From NCBI GenBank assembly GCA_022575985.1, contig JAKSXM010000007.1, positions 32,924,501-32,988,500 of the forward strand: 64,000 nt of DNA, read 5' to 3'. This DNA is from Anagrus nilaparvatae (taxonomy: Eukaryota > Arthropoda > Insecta > Hymenoptera > Mymaridae). The translations under genes were made by a program, and so were the position numbers. Positions 21,805-33,566 of the stretch are shown piece after piece. The notes below the pieces were generated by a model. It was not told where the DNA came from and did not search any database. It was given only the letters and a program-made list of their open reading frames with translations. Numbering within the stretch: the first letter of the stretch is position 1; the number at the start of each line of letters is the position of its first letter.

Positions 21805-21992
21805 ATAGGTACTATATCAACTGTTGATTATGGTACCTTATTGGCTAAATAAAATCTGGCAACAATTTTTTATAAAGTAAAATATATTTGAATTAGCAGG
21901 ATTGAGAAAAATAGTGATATTATTTAAAAAATTATTTTTAATTTAGACTTGAAATGATTTTTTTATTAATATGCATTTTTAATTATTAATTA

Positions 21993-22663
21993 CTAGCTGC
22001 GCCCGCCCCCCTGGACCGCTGCGTCTTAATTTTTCCAAAAATATGTTGTTTTAGGTTACTCAATATTTTGTAAAATAACATTTTTTTACCCGAAGTATTA
22101 TCTAAAATTTACTGATTCATAAAAATTACGGGCATATGAATTTAGACGGATAATTATTGGTCAGCAATACAAAGCTTCGCTACCATTCCATAGGATCCAC
22201 AACCAGTCGTTGTTTCCCTCGACTACTCGGGCTGATAATAGCTGTTCAAGCTTCTTTTAGTTACTATATTTAGTTACTACATCAGTGGCTGATAAAAATT
22301 AGAAATATGTATAATAATAGTCCTAAACTTTTATAATTCAAACCCGATTACCTTCAAAATTTAGGTGGATACGTAAACAATATACCCGAATCAAAGCAAA
22401 TTCTTTTTGATCAAAAATTTTTCCTTGGTTTTCAGTTTTTTAGGTTTTTTTTAAAAAATTTGATAAAAATTTTTTTCTTGGATATTCAGTTTTTTCAACA
22501 TAAAAATTTTTTATCGTTTTCAATCGAAATAAAACCTAGCCTATGTTTTGACCCGTAATGTTTCCCGTATTTTGCCGTAAACCCGATGTCTGTAGCTTTT
22601 ATCTCGTTCTCGTTTATCACGTTCGGACATACATACAAACCTATATACAAACATAATTAAAGA
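21993..22663 (-). mobile_element. non-autonomous Helitron (minus)
   Basis: On the minus strand this starts TCTTTAATTATG after A and ends with a GC-rich tract and CTAG before T. A second copy with the same ends is at 51431-52164. The interior shares TATGTTGTTTTAGGTTACTCAATATTTTG and AATCGAAATAAAACCTAGCC with that copy. This copy has lost part of the terminal hairpin. Confidence 0.78.
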
Positions 22664-24328
22664 TTTATATATATATATATAGAATTAAAATTAAAGAATA
22701 TCTAATCTTGTAAAAAAATTGATTATTCTGACCAATTCAGAAAATGGTCAATTATACGTTGAGGGTGTAACATATATATACCTTAATTTTCTACGTTAAA
22801 TTTGGATTCAGCAGCTCAAATAACCTTCTAAATTCCATAAATATATATATGGCTCGTTTTCATTTTTTTTGAAAAAATAGCTTACAAAAAATAAAAATAA
22901 AAAATTCTTTTTTTAAAGTACAAACAAGGCTTTTTAGACTTATTTCACCAATAGTTATTTACTATTGCATAAAAGTCACCATAACGAACCCTTTATATCA
23001 ATTTATTACGTTTTTTTGATATATTTAAATAAATTAAAAACCAAAATCGTTACATACGGCCTAAATATATGATTTTTTCCAGGCGTTATGTGTTTTAGAG
23101 AACAATGACATATATTTTTGAGTCATTCTTACTAATAAAACGAGTTTTGGAGGTAAATTTTAAAAATATTTAATAATTTTAACAAAAATGAGGAACGGTA
23201 AAGGCAGGAACGGTAAAGGCTTTTTTATAGAAAAATCAAAATAATTCGTAGACAAATGAACAAAAAAACTTTTCCGTTTGGAAAGTAAAGTATTTTTATG
23301 ATTGAAACTTGCTAAGTTTTTTATATTTTAATTACAACGCAACGCTTCTTAATCGGAGATCCATGGGGGTACGGTAAAGGCTTTTGTTTTTGTCCCTTCG
23401 TGATTTCTGAACTTAAACTGATTTTGTTTTCCTATTTAACGACCTCTTAAAGTGCTCTTGGTGTGAGAATTTATTTTTTATGTATTTAAGTTGTCATTTA
23501 TGTGATTTAGAGGTTTTAAAAATGTTTTCATGAAGAAAAATCAAATTTAATATAAATAAAATACGTTTTACGTAAAAAGTTTAACCTTATATAGTTAAAA
23601 CATTAAATTATGTTGATTTTTATGGTGTACAATACAACGTTGTCGTTCTTTTTTTTTTATTTAACCTTCTACGAAAAATGACCAGCTGTATACCGTCAAA
23701 ATCTTGTGACCGCTAATGTACCTTAATAAAAAATCATTAACTATTCATCTCTGGGGAGTTTTATGACATACTTTTTGGCAAAAATAATTTCTTTTTATTT
23801 TAAATTGGCAGATGGAAAATTACGAAAAATATTAGCAAAAATAAATAACCTGATGCAAATTTTTATTATTAGTTTTAATGCAATTTAAAAAAAAATTATG
23901 CATTTTAAAAAATATTCTCTAACACGCACAAGAAATAATGGAATTTTCATTAAATTTACTTTTTTTTTATGTTATTTACAATACTGATAAGCAACGTGTC
24001 AATTTTATTTAGTGTTCAGCTTTATTCCAAAATAATGGGTTTTTAGTTGACTTCATTATAAGTTTGACATCAGATTTTGAAAATGGCGACTTTTTTACGT
24101 AGGAACATAAATTTTAGTTTTAAAACTAATTGTGATTTAGGTGTGATTTTTGCATCCTATAAGACAAGGGCTTCGTTCTACAAAGACAGAAATTTCTTAT
24201 ATTTTGTCTACGTAAATGTTTCTTCAAAATAATTTTAGGTGAAAAATAGATATGAAATAATTTTATATATTAGTTATTTACATTACAAAAAAGTTACATA
24301 TTTTTTATTAAATGATTTATTATTTTAC
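22664..24328. other. HUWE1 intron next to the exon at 24329
   Basis: 22690-22800 holds a repeat terminus (GACCAATTCAGAAAATGGTCAATTATACG...GTGTAACATATATATA) related to 18050-18140. The rest, including three GGAACGGTAAAGGC/TACGGTAAAGGC-like boxes at 23192-23385, is not identified. Confidence 0.4.
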
Positions 24329-24787
24329 CTCTGCTAAATAATTTAGTCTACTAAGTAAAGCTTGTCTCTTATCAGTATTTAATCTTGTGATAAAGTTACT
24401 TCTTTTGCTGAACATATATAAGAGACTCAAAACACTAAGAACAACTTGCATGTCACAACTAGAGAGCAATGTAATAAGATGTTCCATACTATTATACAAA
24501 TGACGCGAAAAAGAATGTTCAATTAATAGCGTTGTAAAATGAAGAACCCATAATAACAGTTCTTTTGCTTTGTTATTTTCTGGAAGATCACAAGCAAGTT
24601 CCCAAAAATTATCAGAACTTTTGGCGGCTGCTTCTTCTAAAATAGAGTCACAAATATCTAAAACATCAATCCAATGAAATAATTCACATTTACCAAATGA
24701 CCAAGCATCAATTTGTTTTAACTCTTCAATCAATTCGGTATGAGAACAAGAGCGAAGCCTATGTATTAAGGCTTTGCATTCTGCTGG
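24329..24787 (-). CDS. HUWE1: HUWE1-like E3 ubiquitin ligase, coding exon (1st seen)
   Basis: This 459-bp exon (153 codons, phase 0 at both ends) begins [14 protein letters not shown] and ends [10 protein letters not shown]. The motifs [50 protein letters not shown] and [15 protein letters not shown] fit the extreme N-terminus of HUWE1, where PAEC normally lies about 15 residues after the initiator Met. The minus-strand boundaries are an AAATTACAG acceptor (24790-24788) and a GCAGAG|GTAAAA donor (24329/24328). A start codon exon must therefore lie upstream (higher coordinates). I looked for it and did not find it. The sequence is intact, with no sign of pseudogenisation. Confidence 0.95.
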
Positions 24788-25102
24788 CTGTAATTTAAAT
24801 AATTATGAATTATTAGTTAATTGTCATAATCCTATGCATTTATAAAATTAAAAATTTGTTTTAAATTATGTTATTTTATAATTAATACTCTAGAGTAAAT
24901 TAAAATATTAGTCATTATCATATTGCTTAAGTCATATATAAAAAAAAAAATTAATGTAATAAATAAATATATATTAAACTAATATCACCAAATGTTTAAA
25001 AAATATAGTTGATTACAATGATAAATAATAAATATAAATGATTACAAAAATATAGCGGTAATCATGAATAATTATTTTCAGACAAGAAAATTCGTATGCT
25101 TA
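24788..25102. other. AT-rich flank upstream of the HUWE1 exon
   Basis: Intron sequence; nothing else recognised. Confidence 0.4.
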
Positions 25103-25723
25103 TAGTAGAGTTTATTATTACAAACACTAAGCACTTTTTTGGGAATGAGTAAAATCACTTGAAACTTTTTGCATTCGCTTCATTTTGACCCCAATAAAAA
25201 ATGTTACATTTCAAACTTCTTTGGTCAGACCCCTGAGGGGGTTGGTTTGCCCCCGTTTGGGGGGTGAAAAAAAGAATTTAAAAAAAATAATACAAATTGA
25301 TTAATTTTTTGATTCTAAGACAAAAATGTGGAATAATATTTTTCATGAAAATAAATCCATTGCCAGTTACAGTCCTTAGAAATTTTATATTTTGAAAATT
25401 AAGTTTCTTAATCGATGCGAAATTCAAAGGTTTTTAAGGTCTATAACTGACAAGGGATTCATTTTCATAAAAAATGTTATTTAACATTTTTGTCTTAGGA
25501 TCAAAAAATTTATCGATTTGTAGTGTTTTTTAAAAATTTTTTTCACCCCCCAAACGGGGGTAAACCAACCCCTTCGGAGGTCTGACCAAAGAAGTTCGAT
25601 ATTTAACATTTTTTATTGGGGCCAAAATGAATCGAATGAAAAGAGTTTCAAGTGATTTCACTCATTCCCAAAAAAAGTGCCTAATTTCCTACAAAATCAT
25701 GTAATTATAAACTCTACTATTAC
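25103..25723. repeat. foldback element, 620 bp
   Basis: The termini TAGTAGAGTTTAT and ATAAACTCTACTA lead into arms of about 285 bp that are reverse complements with scattered differences: AAGCACTTTTTTGGGAATGAG, a CCCCCGTTTGGGGGGTGAAAAAA block, and ATTTTCATGAAAA-like centres. It has no coding capacity. It lies between the HUWE1 exon and a Penelope fragment. Confidence 0.85.
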
Positions 25724-25729
25724 ACAAAT

Positions 25730-26330
25730 TGGTACAGAAAAGACACTTTTTCATCAAGATATTTAAATTATTATTCACATCACAACATTAGTCAAAAAAT
25801 AGCTATAGTTTATAATATCATAGACAAATGTTTTCTTCTGTCAGACACTAGATTTCATTATCAAATATAAAATTAGCAAAGAACTTTTTAATTGCTAATA
25901 ATTACCCGATTAGTTTCATCGATAAATATTTACATCAAAGAATCACACACATAAAACAAAATAAAAATAATTTTCCTAAAATCAACAATTACAATTACAA
26001 CAATACAATAGTATTACCTTTCCACGAACACCTAAACCCTAATATCCAACAAATCTTAAAAAATTCTAATATTATTCTAATTAATAAAAATACTAATAAA
26101 CTCAACAGTATAATCAAACTAGGCAAAGATAAAATAGACAAATTTGACATTATTAATGTAGTATTTAAAATAAAATGTTCAAATTGTGAATTTTTATACA
26201 TAGGTCAAAATCTCAGAAAACTAAAAAAAAAGAATCATTGATAACTTAAAAGAGACTTTTTATTTTTAATTACAGTGTCTTGAAAAGGAATGCCAAGTTC
26301 CATTCGAAACGTTGGCTAAAATAATAAATA
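25730..26330 (+). pseudogene. Penelope-like retroelement fragment with GIY-YIG start
   Basis: The plus strand reads, with a few shifts, YLNYYSHHNISQKIAIVYNIIDKCFLLSD, NYPISFIDKYLHQRITHIK, and an intact stretch to VVFKIKCSNCEFLYIGQN, where it ends. This is the order of the C-terminal RT/linker region leading into the GIY-YIG endonuclease of Penelope-like elements (compare the minus-strand ORF at 30914-32080: MIYNLVDRSILLSND, KFIDFYIKKRL, CEKIYIGQ). Just downstream, 26282-26315, is a CTTGAAAAGGA...TCGAAACGTT hairpin also found in the flanking repeats at 28861 and 41731. It is a dead fragment. Confidence 0.75.
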
Positions 26331-27643
26331 ATTTTTATTAAATTTAAAAAAAAAACTTATTAAATTTATTTAAAATAGTTCCTAAAGATTGTATTTTTAC
26401 TAAAAAAGAATCTTTTGATTTTTTTAATATAAAATTAACATACTAAGGAACGTTTTACTACATTATTAATAAGCTTTCTTATTATTAATTAAGTATAACA
26501 ACATAAATCATGAATAAGGTTTCAATAATGCGATTTACAAATAATGATAATTTAAATATAGTAGTAGTAGTAATTTTATTCTTGTCAAATTATATACATA
26601 ATTGTTACAAGATTGAAATAAGTTAATACAAAATTTAAAGCATAAACATAAAAATTATTTAAAGAACATGTTTTGATTATAAAGTAAAATTATATATGAA
26701 CTTAAAATTAGAAAAATTATTCAGATCTATTTCTTGTATTTTCTTCAATTTTCTATTATTTTGAATTTCTTTGCTTTTTTAATTTTTGTGTTTTCAATAT
26801 CTGTTGACAAAGATCACTAACAATTACATATGCTGGCACATCATCACTGCACTATCTATTTTAATTTTTTCTCAAGGAATTCCTATTAAACCGAAATTCC
26901 TTTTTCTATTTTAATGGGTTGAGGATGTGACAGCCTTTTTGCAATCGCTAGTGCTGTTTTCATGATATATCTATTTATATTGTTGTCATTTACTGTTTTA
27001 AATTGCTGTTCGCTTACAAATTCACTTCTTTTCATTGTAAATGATGTGATGAGAAATTTATAAGTTACTTACTCTGTTTTTATTTTTTCTTAATGTAAAT
27101 TGCCATTTTCCCCTTTACTATTCAAAATAAATTTTTGGGATTTCTCCCTATTTTTTTTCTTCACTATTCAATATATTTTAAGCAAAAAACGGCATTTTCA
27201 TCAAGACTATTTTTATTACTGTTTTCATTACCTATTATTATTTCAGCTGTTTGTATATTTTAAACTCTTGTGTTATAAATGCTATATTTGATCTATGCAA
27301 GATACATTTCTAACCTAACTTTTTCTCAACTTTTTTCTTTCTTTTAATCTTAATTTAATTTTTATGCTGGAGTTTTTATTTTATTTTCATTTATTTAATA
27401 AGTTTTATTTTGACACTTATGACCGATTTTTCTGGTATGTTTTAAACTTTTTCTGTAAATAATAACTATTTTTCACGGAGCTATTTTATAACGTGACTAT
27501 GCGCTTTCGCGCCCATACCCTCTTCCTATCAAATTAGTATCTTAATTTAAATATATGTAAAATGGTCATTGTAATTACATCTATTGGTATTCGTTTAAAG
27601 TATGTGTAATGATTTTTAATAGATAAAGAAATATAAAATTATG
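26331..27643. other. AT-rich region with a doubtful coding remnant near 26886-27035
   Basis: A TAG/TAA microsatellite-like stretch lies near 26560-26575. On the minus strand 27035-26886 reads 49 codons from an ATG (ALAIAKRLSHPQPIKIEKG near the end), perhaps a transposon protein remnant, but I cannot assign it. Confidence 0.3.
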
Positions 27644-28393
27644 GTAGGAGGACAAATGTTCCAAAAAAAATTTCCCAGTCCGTATTTCCCAAAAAGTTTA
27701 TTTTCCCATTAACACATTTTCCCAATAGTTAATTTTTCCAATAAGCTATATTTTCCAAAAAATAATTTTTACAAAAAAAATTTTATCCACATACTGGAAC
27801 TGCACAAAAAAGGCGAGAGCGAGTGCAGGGCTCGTTTGATTTTTAACCATGCTTATGGGGCTGGAGATTTAGTTGTGTTAAAAAAATGTAAGTTAGAAGA
27901 CCATACTCATGCACCAAACAGAGAAGAGGTTAATGCCTTAAAATCGACTGCCGGCATTAAGCGGGCAGCCGTTGATCATCCAGAGGTGATGACTGATTTT
28001 GAGTTAGGTATACTAAACGCCGTCCAGACAGTAGTTAAAACAGACGCAAAAGCTTGTTTCTTTCATCTCCGTCAGAATATTTATCGAAGGATTCAAAAGC
28101 GCTTAGAAACCTCAATATATAATGCGGTTTCTAGATACGATAATTATGTAGAAGAAGGAGGCAATTTGCATTATCTGAAATCCATTGCTCATCACATTTC
28201 GTTTTAATTGTGTATAAAAAATTTTTTTAAGTTTGTAAAATTTTTTGGGAAATAATAAAATTTTTTTTGGAAGTTTTAATTTTTTTAAATATAATAATAC
28301 GGGAAAAAAAACTTTGAGAAATTTATGCTTTGGGAAAAAAGTCCTGGGAAAAATTAATTGGGAAATTTTTTTTGGAACTTTTGACCCCCAATC
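27644..28393 (+). mobile_element. non-autonomous MULE with perfect 9-bp target duplication
   Basis: AAAATTATG occurs at 27635-27643 and again at 28394-28402, directly flanking a 750-bp element with inverted ends (GG-GG-CAAA-GTTCC followed by AAAAAAAATTTCCCA). The ends carry many TTTCCCAA or TTGGGAAA copies. A 9-bp duplication plus a MULE-type coding fragment inside (27836-28207) identify a Mutator-like element. The perfect duplication implies a fairly recent insertion. Confidence 0.9.
27836..28207 (+). pseudogene. FLYWCH-MULE transposase, internally deleted
   Basis: The 123-codon open frame begins with a piece like the end of a FLYWCH zinc finger (CKLEDHTHAPNREEVNALK) and passes directly, after KRAAVDHPE, into a MULE transposase stretch (VMTDFELGILNAVQTV, then ACFFHLRQNIYRRIQ). 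In full-length MULE transposases these two parts are separated by one to two hundred residues, including earlier catalytic acidic positions, so an internal deletion has fused them in frame. No activity is expected. It sits in the centre of the TSD-flanked element. Confidence 0.82.
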
Positions 28394-28479
28394 AAAATTA
28401 TGACTAGGTATTTTGTCATAGTAACCTACAGTTATTCTATGTAAACAATGGATGTATGTACTTTTTTATTTTATGAATT

Positions 28480-28665
28480 ACAGATAAATAGGGTTTGAAT
28501 AGACTTTGTGAATCTTCTTTTAGGTAGATAGGGTTTATTCGTGTGTTGATGTGAAGTACCTCAGAAGTATTACGTTTATGATAAGGTCTAATATAGAGAT
28601 TTCGTTCAACTTAAAATTGTGTTTGGTATCAATGTAATGTTGTATGACAACTTTTTATTTATTTT
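28480..28665 (-). pseudogene. Penelope-like element C-terminal fragment
   Basis: The minus strand gives HYIDTKHNFKLNEISILD and, after a frameshift, KRNTSEVLHINTRINPIYLKED, parallel to HYIDTGHNFNFKDFKILDKE and KRTISERIHIKLHPTAINKIED of the ORF at 30914-32080. It is a separate dead copy in the same orientation. Confidence 0.7.
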
Positions 28666-28860
28666 CATTTATTTTTTTGGTACTATCAATAAAAATTTAA
28701 TTTAAGTAAAAGTATACGATACTGATAAAATTTATAATGTTTTTAAAACTTTAATAAATTAAAGTATAATTAAAACTAAGTTAAGTCTTAAGTTAATAAG
28801 AAGTTATTACTCGTTGTAAAGTATTAATTATATTTAATTTTATTTATTATTTTTATTAAT

Positions 28861-29012
28861 ACTAATAAGATGTGGTAAAGTTGGTAAAAATGATTTTTAC
28901 GAATATAAGATGTTTAAAAAATTTTATTTTTAACGACGTTTGCTTGATTAAGGTCCTTTTCAAGCTAAAATATATAAAGAATTTTTTATAAAATTATAAT
29001 AAGTAATTTAAT
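28861..29012 (+). repeat. Penelope flanking repeat (pLTR-like), inverted relative to 41731-41880
   Basis: About 150 bp, nearly identical to the reverse complement of 41731-41880 (GGTAAAGTTGGTAA-AATGATTTTTACGA, TAAGATGTTTAAAAAATTTT, CCTTTTCAAGCTAAAATAT). It contains the CTTGAAAAGGA...AACGTCG hairpin in reverse. Penelope-like elements often have such repeats in inverted as well as direct orientation. Confidence 0.7.
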
Positions 29013-29065
29013 TATATGGACATAAAAATTTTCTTACTCAAATGTTTACAATTTAGATTACATAC

Positions 29066-30357
29066 ACCGGCAGAGCGCTGATACGAATGACGCGCCTCTT
29101 TAGTGCGTGCCATTCACTAAACTTTTAATGTAATAAACGCATTAAAATAATGCCTAAAAGTTACAATTCGGTCACGTGAGCCTATATTTGAAATTATAAC
29201 TGCACAGACGAATACTTTTAATAATTATGATTGTTGTTAATAAATATAACAATTAATATAATTGAAATTAAAATGAATGCACGAATTTATTAGTAAATAT
29301 TATTATTATTATTATTATTATCGTCTTTATTTACCAAAGCAAAATAGTTTAATACATTATTATACAATATATATATGAATATACAATATTTACAATTAAA
29401 ATAATAGAAAATGAGATTTAATACAATATAACATAAAATTTATACAAAATATATGGGCGATTATTTCTCAACCCGGCCACCCCCCTCTGTCCAAAAATGG
29501 TGGCAACTTAAAAAGATTTTGGTTTTCTCAAATTGACTGGAAAAGGGTTTAGTTTTTTATTCTCATTGGCCTTTTCAACTCTGTAAATCTGCTGTGCCCA
29601 TTTAAGGCACTGAGCGGCGCCAGGTCGACATTTTAAAAACAGAAAAATTGAAATAAAAGTAGATTAACGGTAAGTTTTTTGAAATTTTTTTCTCTTAAAA
29701 GTTGTTATTTATTAAAACAAAGAAAATGAGACCACTTGCGTTATAATTGGTTGATTTCTTAAAAAGTTTTGTGGGTGCTATGTAGTTTTTAAAAATGGGT
29801 AAAAAACGGCTACTTTGACTGATGATATCTCTGAACCTACATATCCAAAATAAAAATGTTTTAGTGCAAAATGGTAGTCTTTTGATTCATAATAAGTGTG
29901 CCAAATATCAGGGGATTTGATCGATTAGTTTCGGATTTAGCAATTTTCGGGTATTAATTCTCTTAAAAACATGGGTCGAAATTTGTTTCAGAATTACCCT
30001 TAAAATTGCTAAATCCGAAACTACTCTATCAAATCCTCTGATATTTGGTGCACTTATTATATATCAAAAGACTAACATTTTGCACTAAAACTTTTTTATT
30101 TTGGATATGTAGGTTCAGAGATATCATCAGTCAAAGTAGCCATTTTTTACCCATTTTTAAAAACTACATAGCACCCACAAAATTATTTAAGAAATCAACC
30201 AATTATAACGCAAGTGGTCTCATTTTCTTTGTTTTAATAAATAACAACTTTTGTAATTGTAACTTTTAGGCATTACTTTAATGCGTTTAACGCATTAAAA
30301 GTTTAGTGAATGGCACACACTAAAGAGGCGCGTCATTCGTATCAGCGCTCTGCCGGT
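29066..30357. repeat. large foldback element, 1.3 kb
   Basis: The outer arms ACCGGCAGAGCGCTGATACG (29066-29165) and CGTATCAGCGCTCTGCCGGT (30263-30357) are about 100 bp and nearly identical. The inner arms of about 290 bp (about 29670-29960 and 29985-30255) pair around a short loop near 29970. The left arm has about 0.5 kb extra between outer and inner parts, including a (TAT)n microsatellite at 29299-29322. The outer arms are unusually GC-rich for this window. The frame at 30045-30269 is inside an arm and not a gene. Confidence 0.85.
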
Positions 30358-30913
30358 CTACTGAGAATATTGATTCTCTTGGTCAATAATTTTGTCAAAA
30401 ATTAATAAATAAATAAATTTGTAGATATGTAAAAAGTATCCTATAAACATGAAATATTTTTTAATAAATTATGATAAAAATAGACTAAATTGCACTTATA
30501 TTATCTTACCACAAGTCATATTATTAGAATATTTTTAATATAAACAAATGTAAAATTGTTAAAAACTAAAATATCACAGAAAAAATACTGATGTGTAGGC
30601 AATTTGTTAACTTTAATATAAATAAATTATAATAAAATAATCTTAAAATATATAAATTTATAAAAATATATATGATTGTTGTTTACAATCAACTTTTATT
30701 AACTTAAAAATTTTGGTAAGTAGCAAAAAATATTCTGCAATTAGAGCCATCTATTGTATATAAATATTAATAGGATAATGATTTATAATCGATAAGACTA
30801 GAATATTGTTTTATCGACATTAATGATAGAAAAAATTAAACGTATGATTTATGTAAACACTGATACACAGCTGTGATTATGTAAATAGTATGCAAATGGT
30901 GAAAAAGATATTT
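30358..30913. other. 3' flank of the Penelope-like ORF
   Basis: AT-rich sequence between the foldback element and the Penelope ORF stop. Nothing else is recognised. Confidence 0.4.
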
Positions 30914-32077
30914 TTATGATTTGATTTTTTTCAGTTTATGAAAGATAGAGTTGTATGGAGCAAATAGATATTCGGGATCTTCAATTTTATTTATGGCTGT
31001 TGGATGAAGTTTAATATGTATTCTTTCAGAAATGGTTCTTTTGTGATATGATGGTTCTTTGTCCAATATCTTGAAATCCTTGAAATTAAAATTGTGTCCA
31101 GTGTCAATGTAGTGTTGTGTAAAAACTGGGTACCTTTTAGGTTTTTTGTTGCTCATATTTTCCTCATTACAGCTTCCATCTACTGAGGCATTATGAAGTT
31201 CTTCTTTTCTATAATCAGGGTTTTTATTAAGAAGTCTTTGACTAATTCTGGTAGGAAATTTTTGTGTGGAAGCTGTTTTTTCTTCTTCTTTTCTCTTCTT
31301 ATTTTTATATGCTGTGATACCACTTTCATGTTCGCCAATTCTTACCAAGGCTTCTCTTTTGCTCTGTCCAATGTAGATTTTTTCACAATCATTATATTCA
31401 AATTTGTATACATTCAAATTTGTATTATTCTGGATGTCTTTTGAAAATTTATCTTTACCTTTAGTTATTATGTCATCCATTTTATTGACAATTTTAAGTA
31501 TAGTTATGATATTGTATCTCCTTAGCATTTTAGAAATATTATAATACATTCTGCCTACATGTGGAAGACAAACTTTTGGTAGTTTTGATAAAATCCTTTT
31601 GTGGTGATCAATACCCTCATTAACACAGTTCTTATCATTATTATCAATGTTTTGAAGCAAATTCTTTCTATATTTGATGGAATTTAGTCTTTTCTTAATA
31701 TAAAAATCAATAAATTTATTTGGGCATTTATTTTGCAGAAGTAATTCTTTGGCAATAGCTATATTCTCTGAGTGAAAACAATCATTGGAAAGTAAAATGG
31801 ATCTGTCAACCAAATTATATATCATTCCTATTTTTTGTGCTTTTGTGTGATTCGAGTCATAATTTAAAAAACGATTGGAATTGGAAGGTTTTCTAAACCA
31901 ATTGTGTAGTAAAGTGTTGTTATTTCTAATTAGAGTGACGTCTAGAAAATTAATGCTATTATTAGACTCCAATTCACAAATAAATTGTAATCTGTTGTTA
32001 TATGAATTAAAAATATCAATAACATTTTGGACTTTGTCTGCAGGAACGCAATTTAAGATGTCATCAACATACCTTTT
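30914..32077 (-). pseudogene. Penelope-like element: RT end plus GIY-YIG endonuclease
   Basis: This open frame of about 387 codons starts inside the RT catalytic motif (RYVDDIL), continues through the thumb/linker (SNRFLNYDSNHTKAQKIGMIYNLVDR, KFIDFYIKKRL) and ends with a GIY-YIG domain (VYKFEYNDCEKIYIGQSKR followed by RIGEHE, around residues 225-255) and the usual HYIDTGHNF--KILDKE tail. Penelope-like elements are retroelements distinct from LTR and LINE types that combine this RT with a GIY-YIG nuclease. The preceding RT part (MGSPI--FADIVLDDLE) is 9.5 kb away at 41623-41730, because a LINE inserted between the codons for YKK and RYVDD. The half here is free of stops. The element is also 5'-truncated. 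Confidence 0.93.
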
Positions 32078-32548
32078 CATTGCGCGCGCGGCAGGCGAAT
32101 TACAAGTTAGAAAATAGCTCCTGCTATTTTGTTGTGTTTGTGTATTAAAAAGTGTACTAAAAATCTCTACTGTGTATTAAAAATCATCAGCATATAATTA
32201 CATTTATTTTAAGCTAATCATCTCAGTTCTCTGCATCTTTATAAAGCTTAAAATTGCATTTTAATCAACGCATCGTGAATAGACATCACACTGTACACAC
32301 ACACAAGCTCATGTACATATAAAAGACATTTACATCGTCTTTATTCGCTTGCTCGTTGCAACAACATTGTTACAACATTGTTACAAACTGTGCTAAGTCA
32401 GTTAGTTATATAGTTCTAAATATACATAAATGCAATTAAGTGCATATATAGCTTCTAAATAGCTAGAAAAATACATACATATATATATATATATACAAGT
32501 GAGACGGTATTGGTATTAGTGTTAGTGATAAACATTAAAACACAAGTC

Positions 32549-33566
32549 ATGGCCATAGAAGATACCTGTGTTATCTGCGGCAAGCCAAGTATGAAAAGTT
32601 ATCCGCTAAGAAAGTGTACTGCATGTGGCAATCTAGTACACCGACGCTGTACTCAGACATTAGCTGGTCAAGACATACTCTGCAATACATGCTTACTATC
32701 GAAAAAGAAGAAAAGTGGGAATTCAGTCAGCCCCACCTTAAAAAGGCAGTAACTAGCGACTAAGAAAGTCACGCCTACTACCAATAGAACATCTTTATTG
32801 CCAAAGCAAACGTTAAATACCACCTCACATTTATCTACACGGAGATCCAGCAGCACTCAAAATAATAACATTAAAACTAACATAAAAAATACAAGTATAA
32901 CAAATAAAACTACTCGATTATCTACATATAATACTACAAGTAAACCATGTAATTGCACAGAAAATGTGAATAACTTACTAGATAAATGGGAGACGATGTT
33001 TCATAAAAAATTTGACATACTTTTTGACAAGATACAGAAAAATACTCTGGATCACTTCAACTACATTAAAAATGAAATTACATCTTTACACAATACTTTC
33101 AAGTACAATAAACAGATTGTTACATGCTCACCATCATCAATACTTCTACCTTCAGAAAAAGGTTCAGCATCAACAATAGAACTTCCTCAAGGTACATTGA
33201 TCAAGAGTAACAATAATAATAATATAAATAATTTTAATAGTAATAGCAATAAATTTTTTTCTCTTTCTAATAATAATAATTTAAATTATAGTTTTTTAAA
33301 TCAAAATAGTTTAAAATCAAACTTTTCTATTGACAATATTTTAAATTCAAATACTTCAACTTTTAATAATATTAATTCAAAAATACATTTTTCGCCTAAA
33401 ATTATAGATAATAACTCATGTAAAAGCTATATCAATGGCAACAGTGGGGAAAGTTGCAGTAGTGTTGATACTATACACAATAAAAATCCTAATTCAAATT
33501 TAAATTTTAATTTAGATAAAAAAAGATCAAGTCAACTCATAGCTTATAATAATAATAATAATAATA
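32549..33566 (+). pseudogene. LINE ORF1, first part: PHD-type zinc finger and Asn-rich linker
   Basis: The start MAIEDTCVICGK was chosen because the zinc finger begins at once. It has Cys at residues 7, 10, 23, 26, His31, then Cys34, 45, 48, a C4HC3 PHD-like pattern. A TAA at 32750-32752 follows LKRQ; reading continues in the same frame (LATKKVTPTTNRT, then CNCTENVNNLLDKWETMF) into a poly-Asn stretch coded by AAT repeats, where the nested insertion begins. PHD fingers occur in ORF1 of CR1-type LINEs and probably bind nucleic acid or chromatin. Confidence 0.8.
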
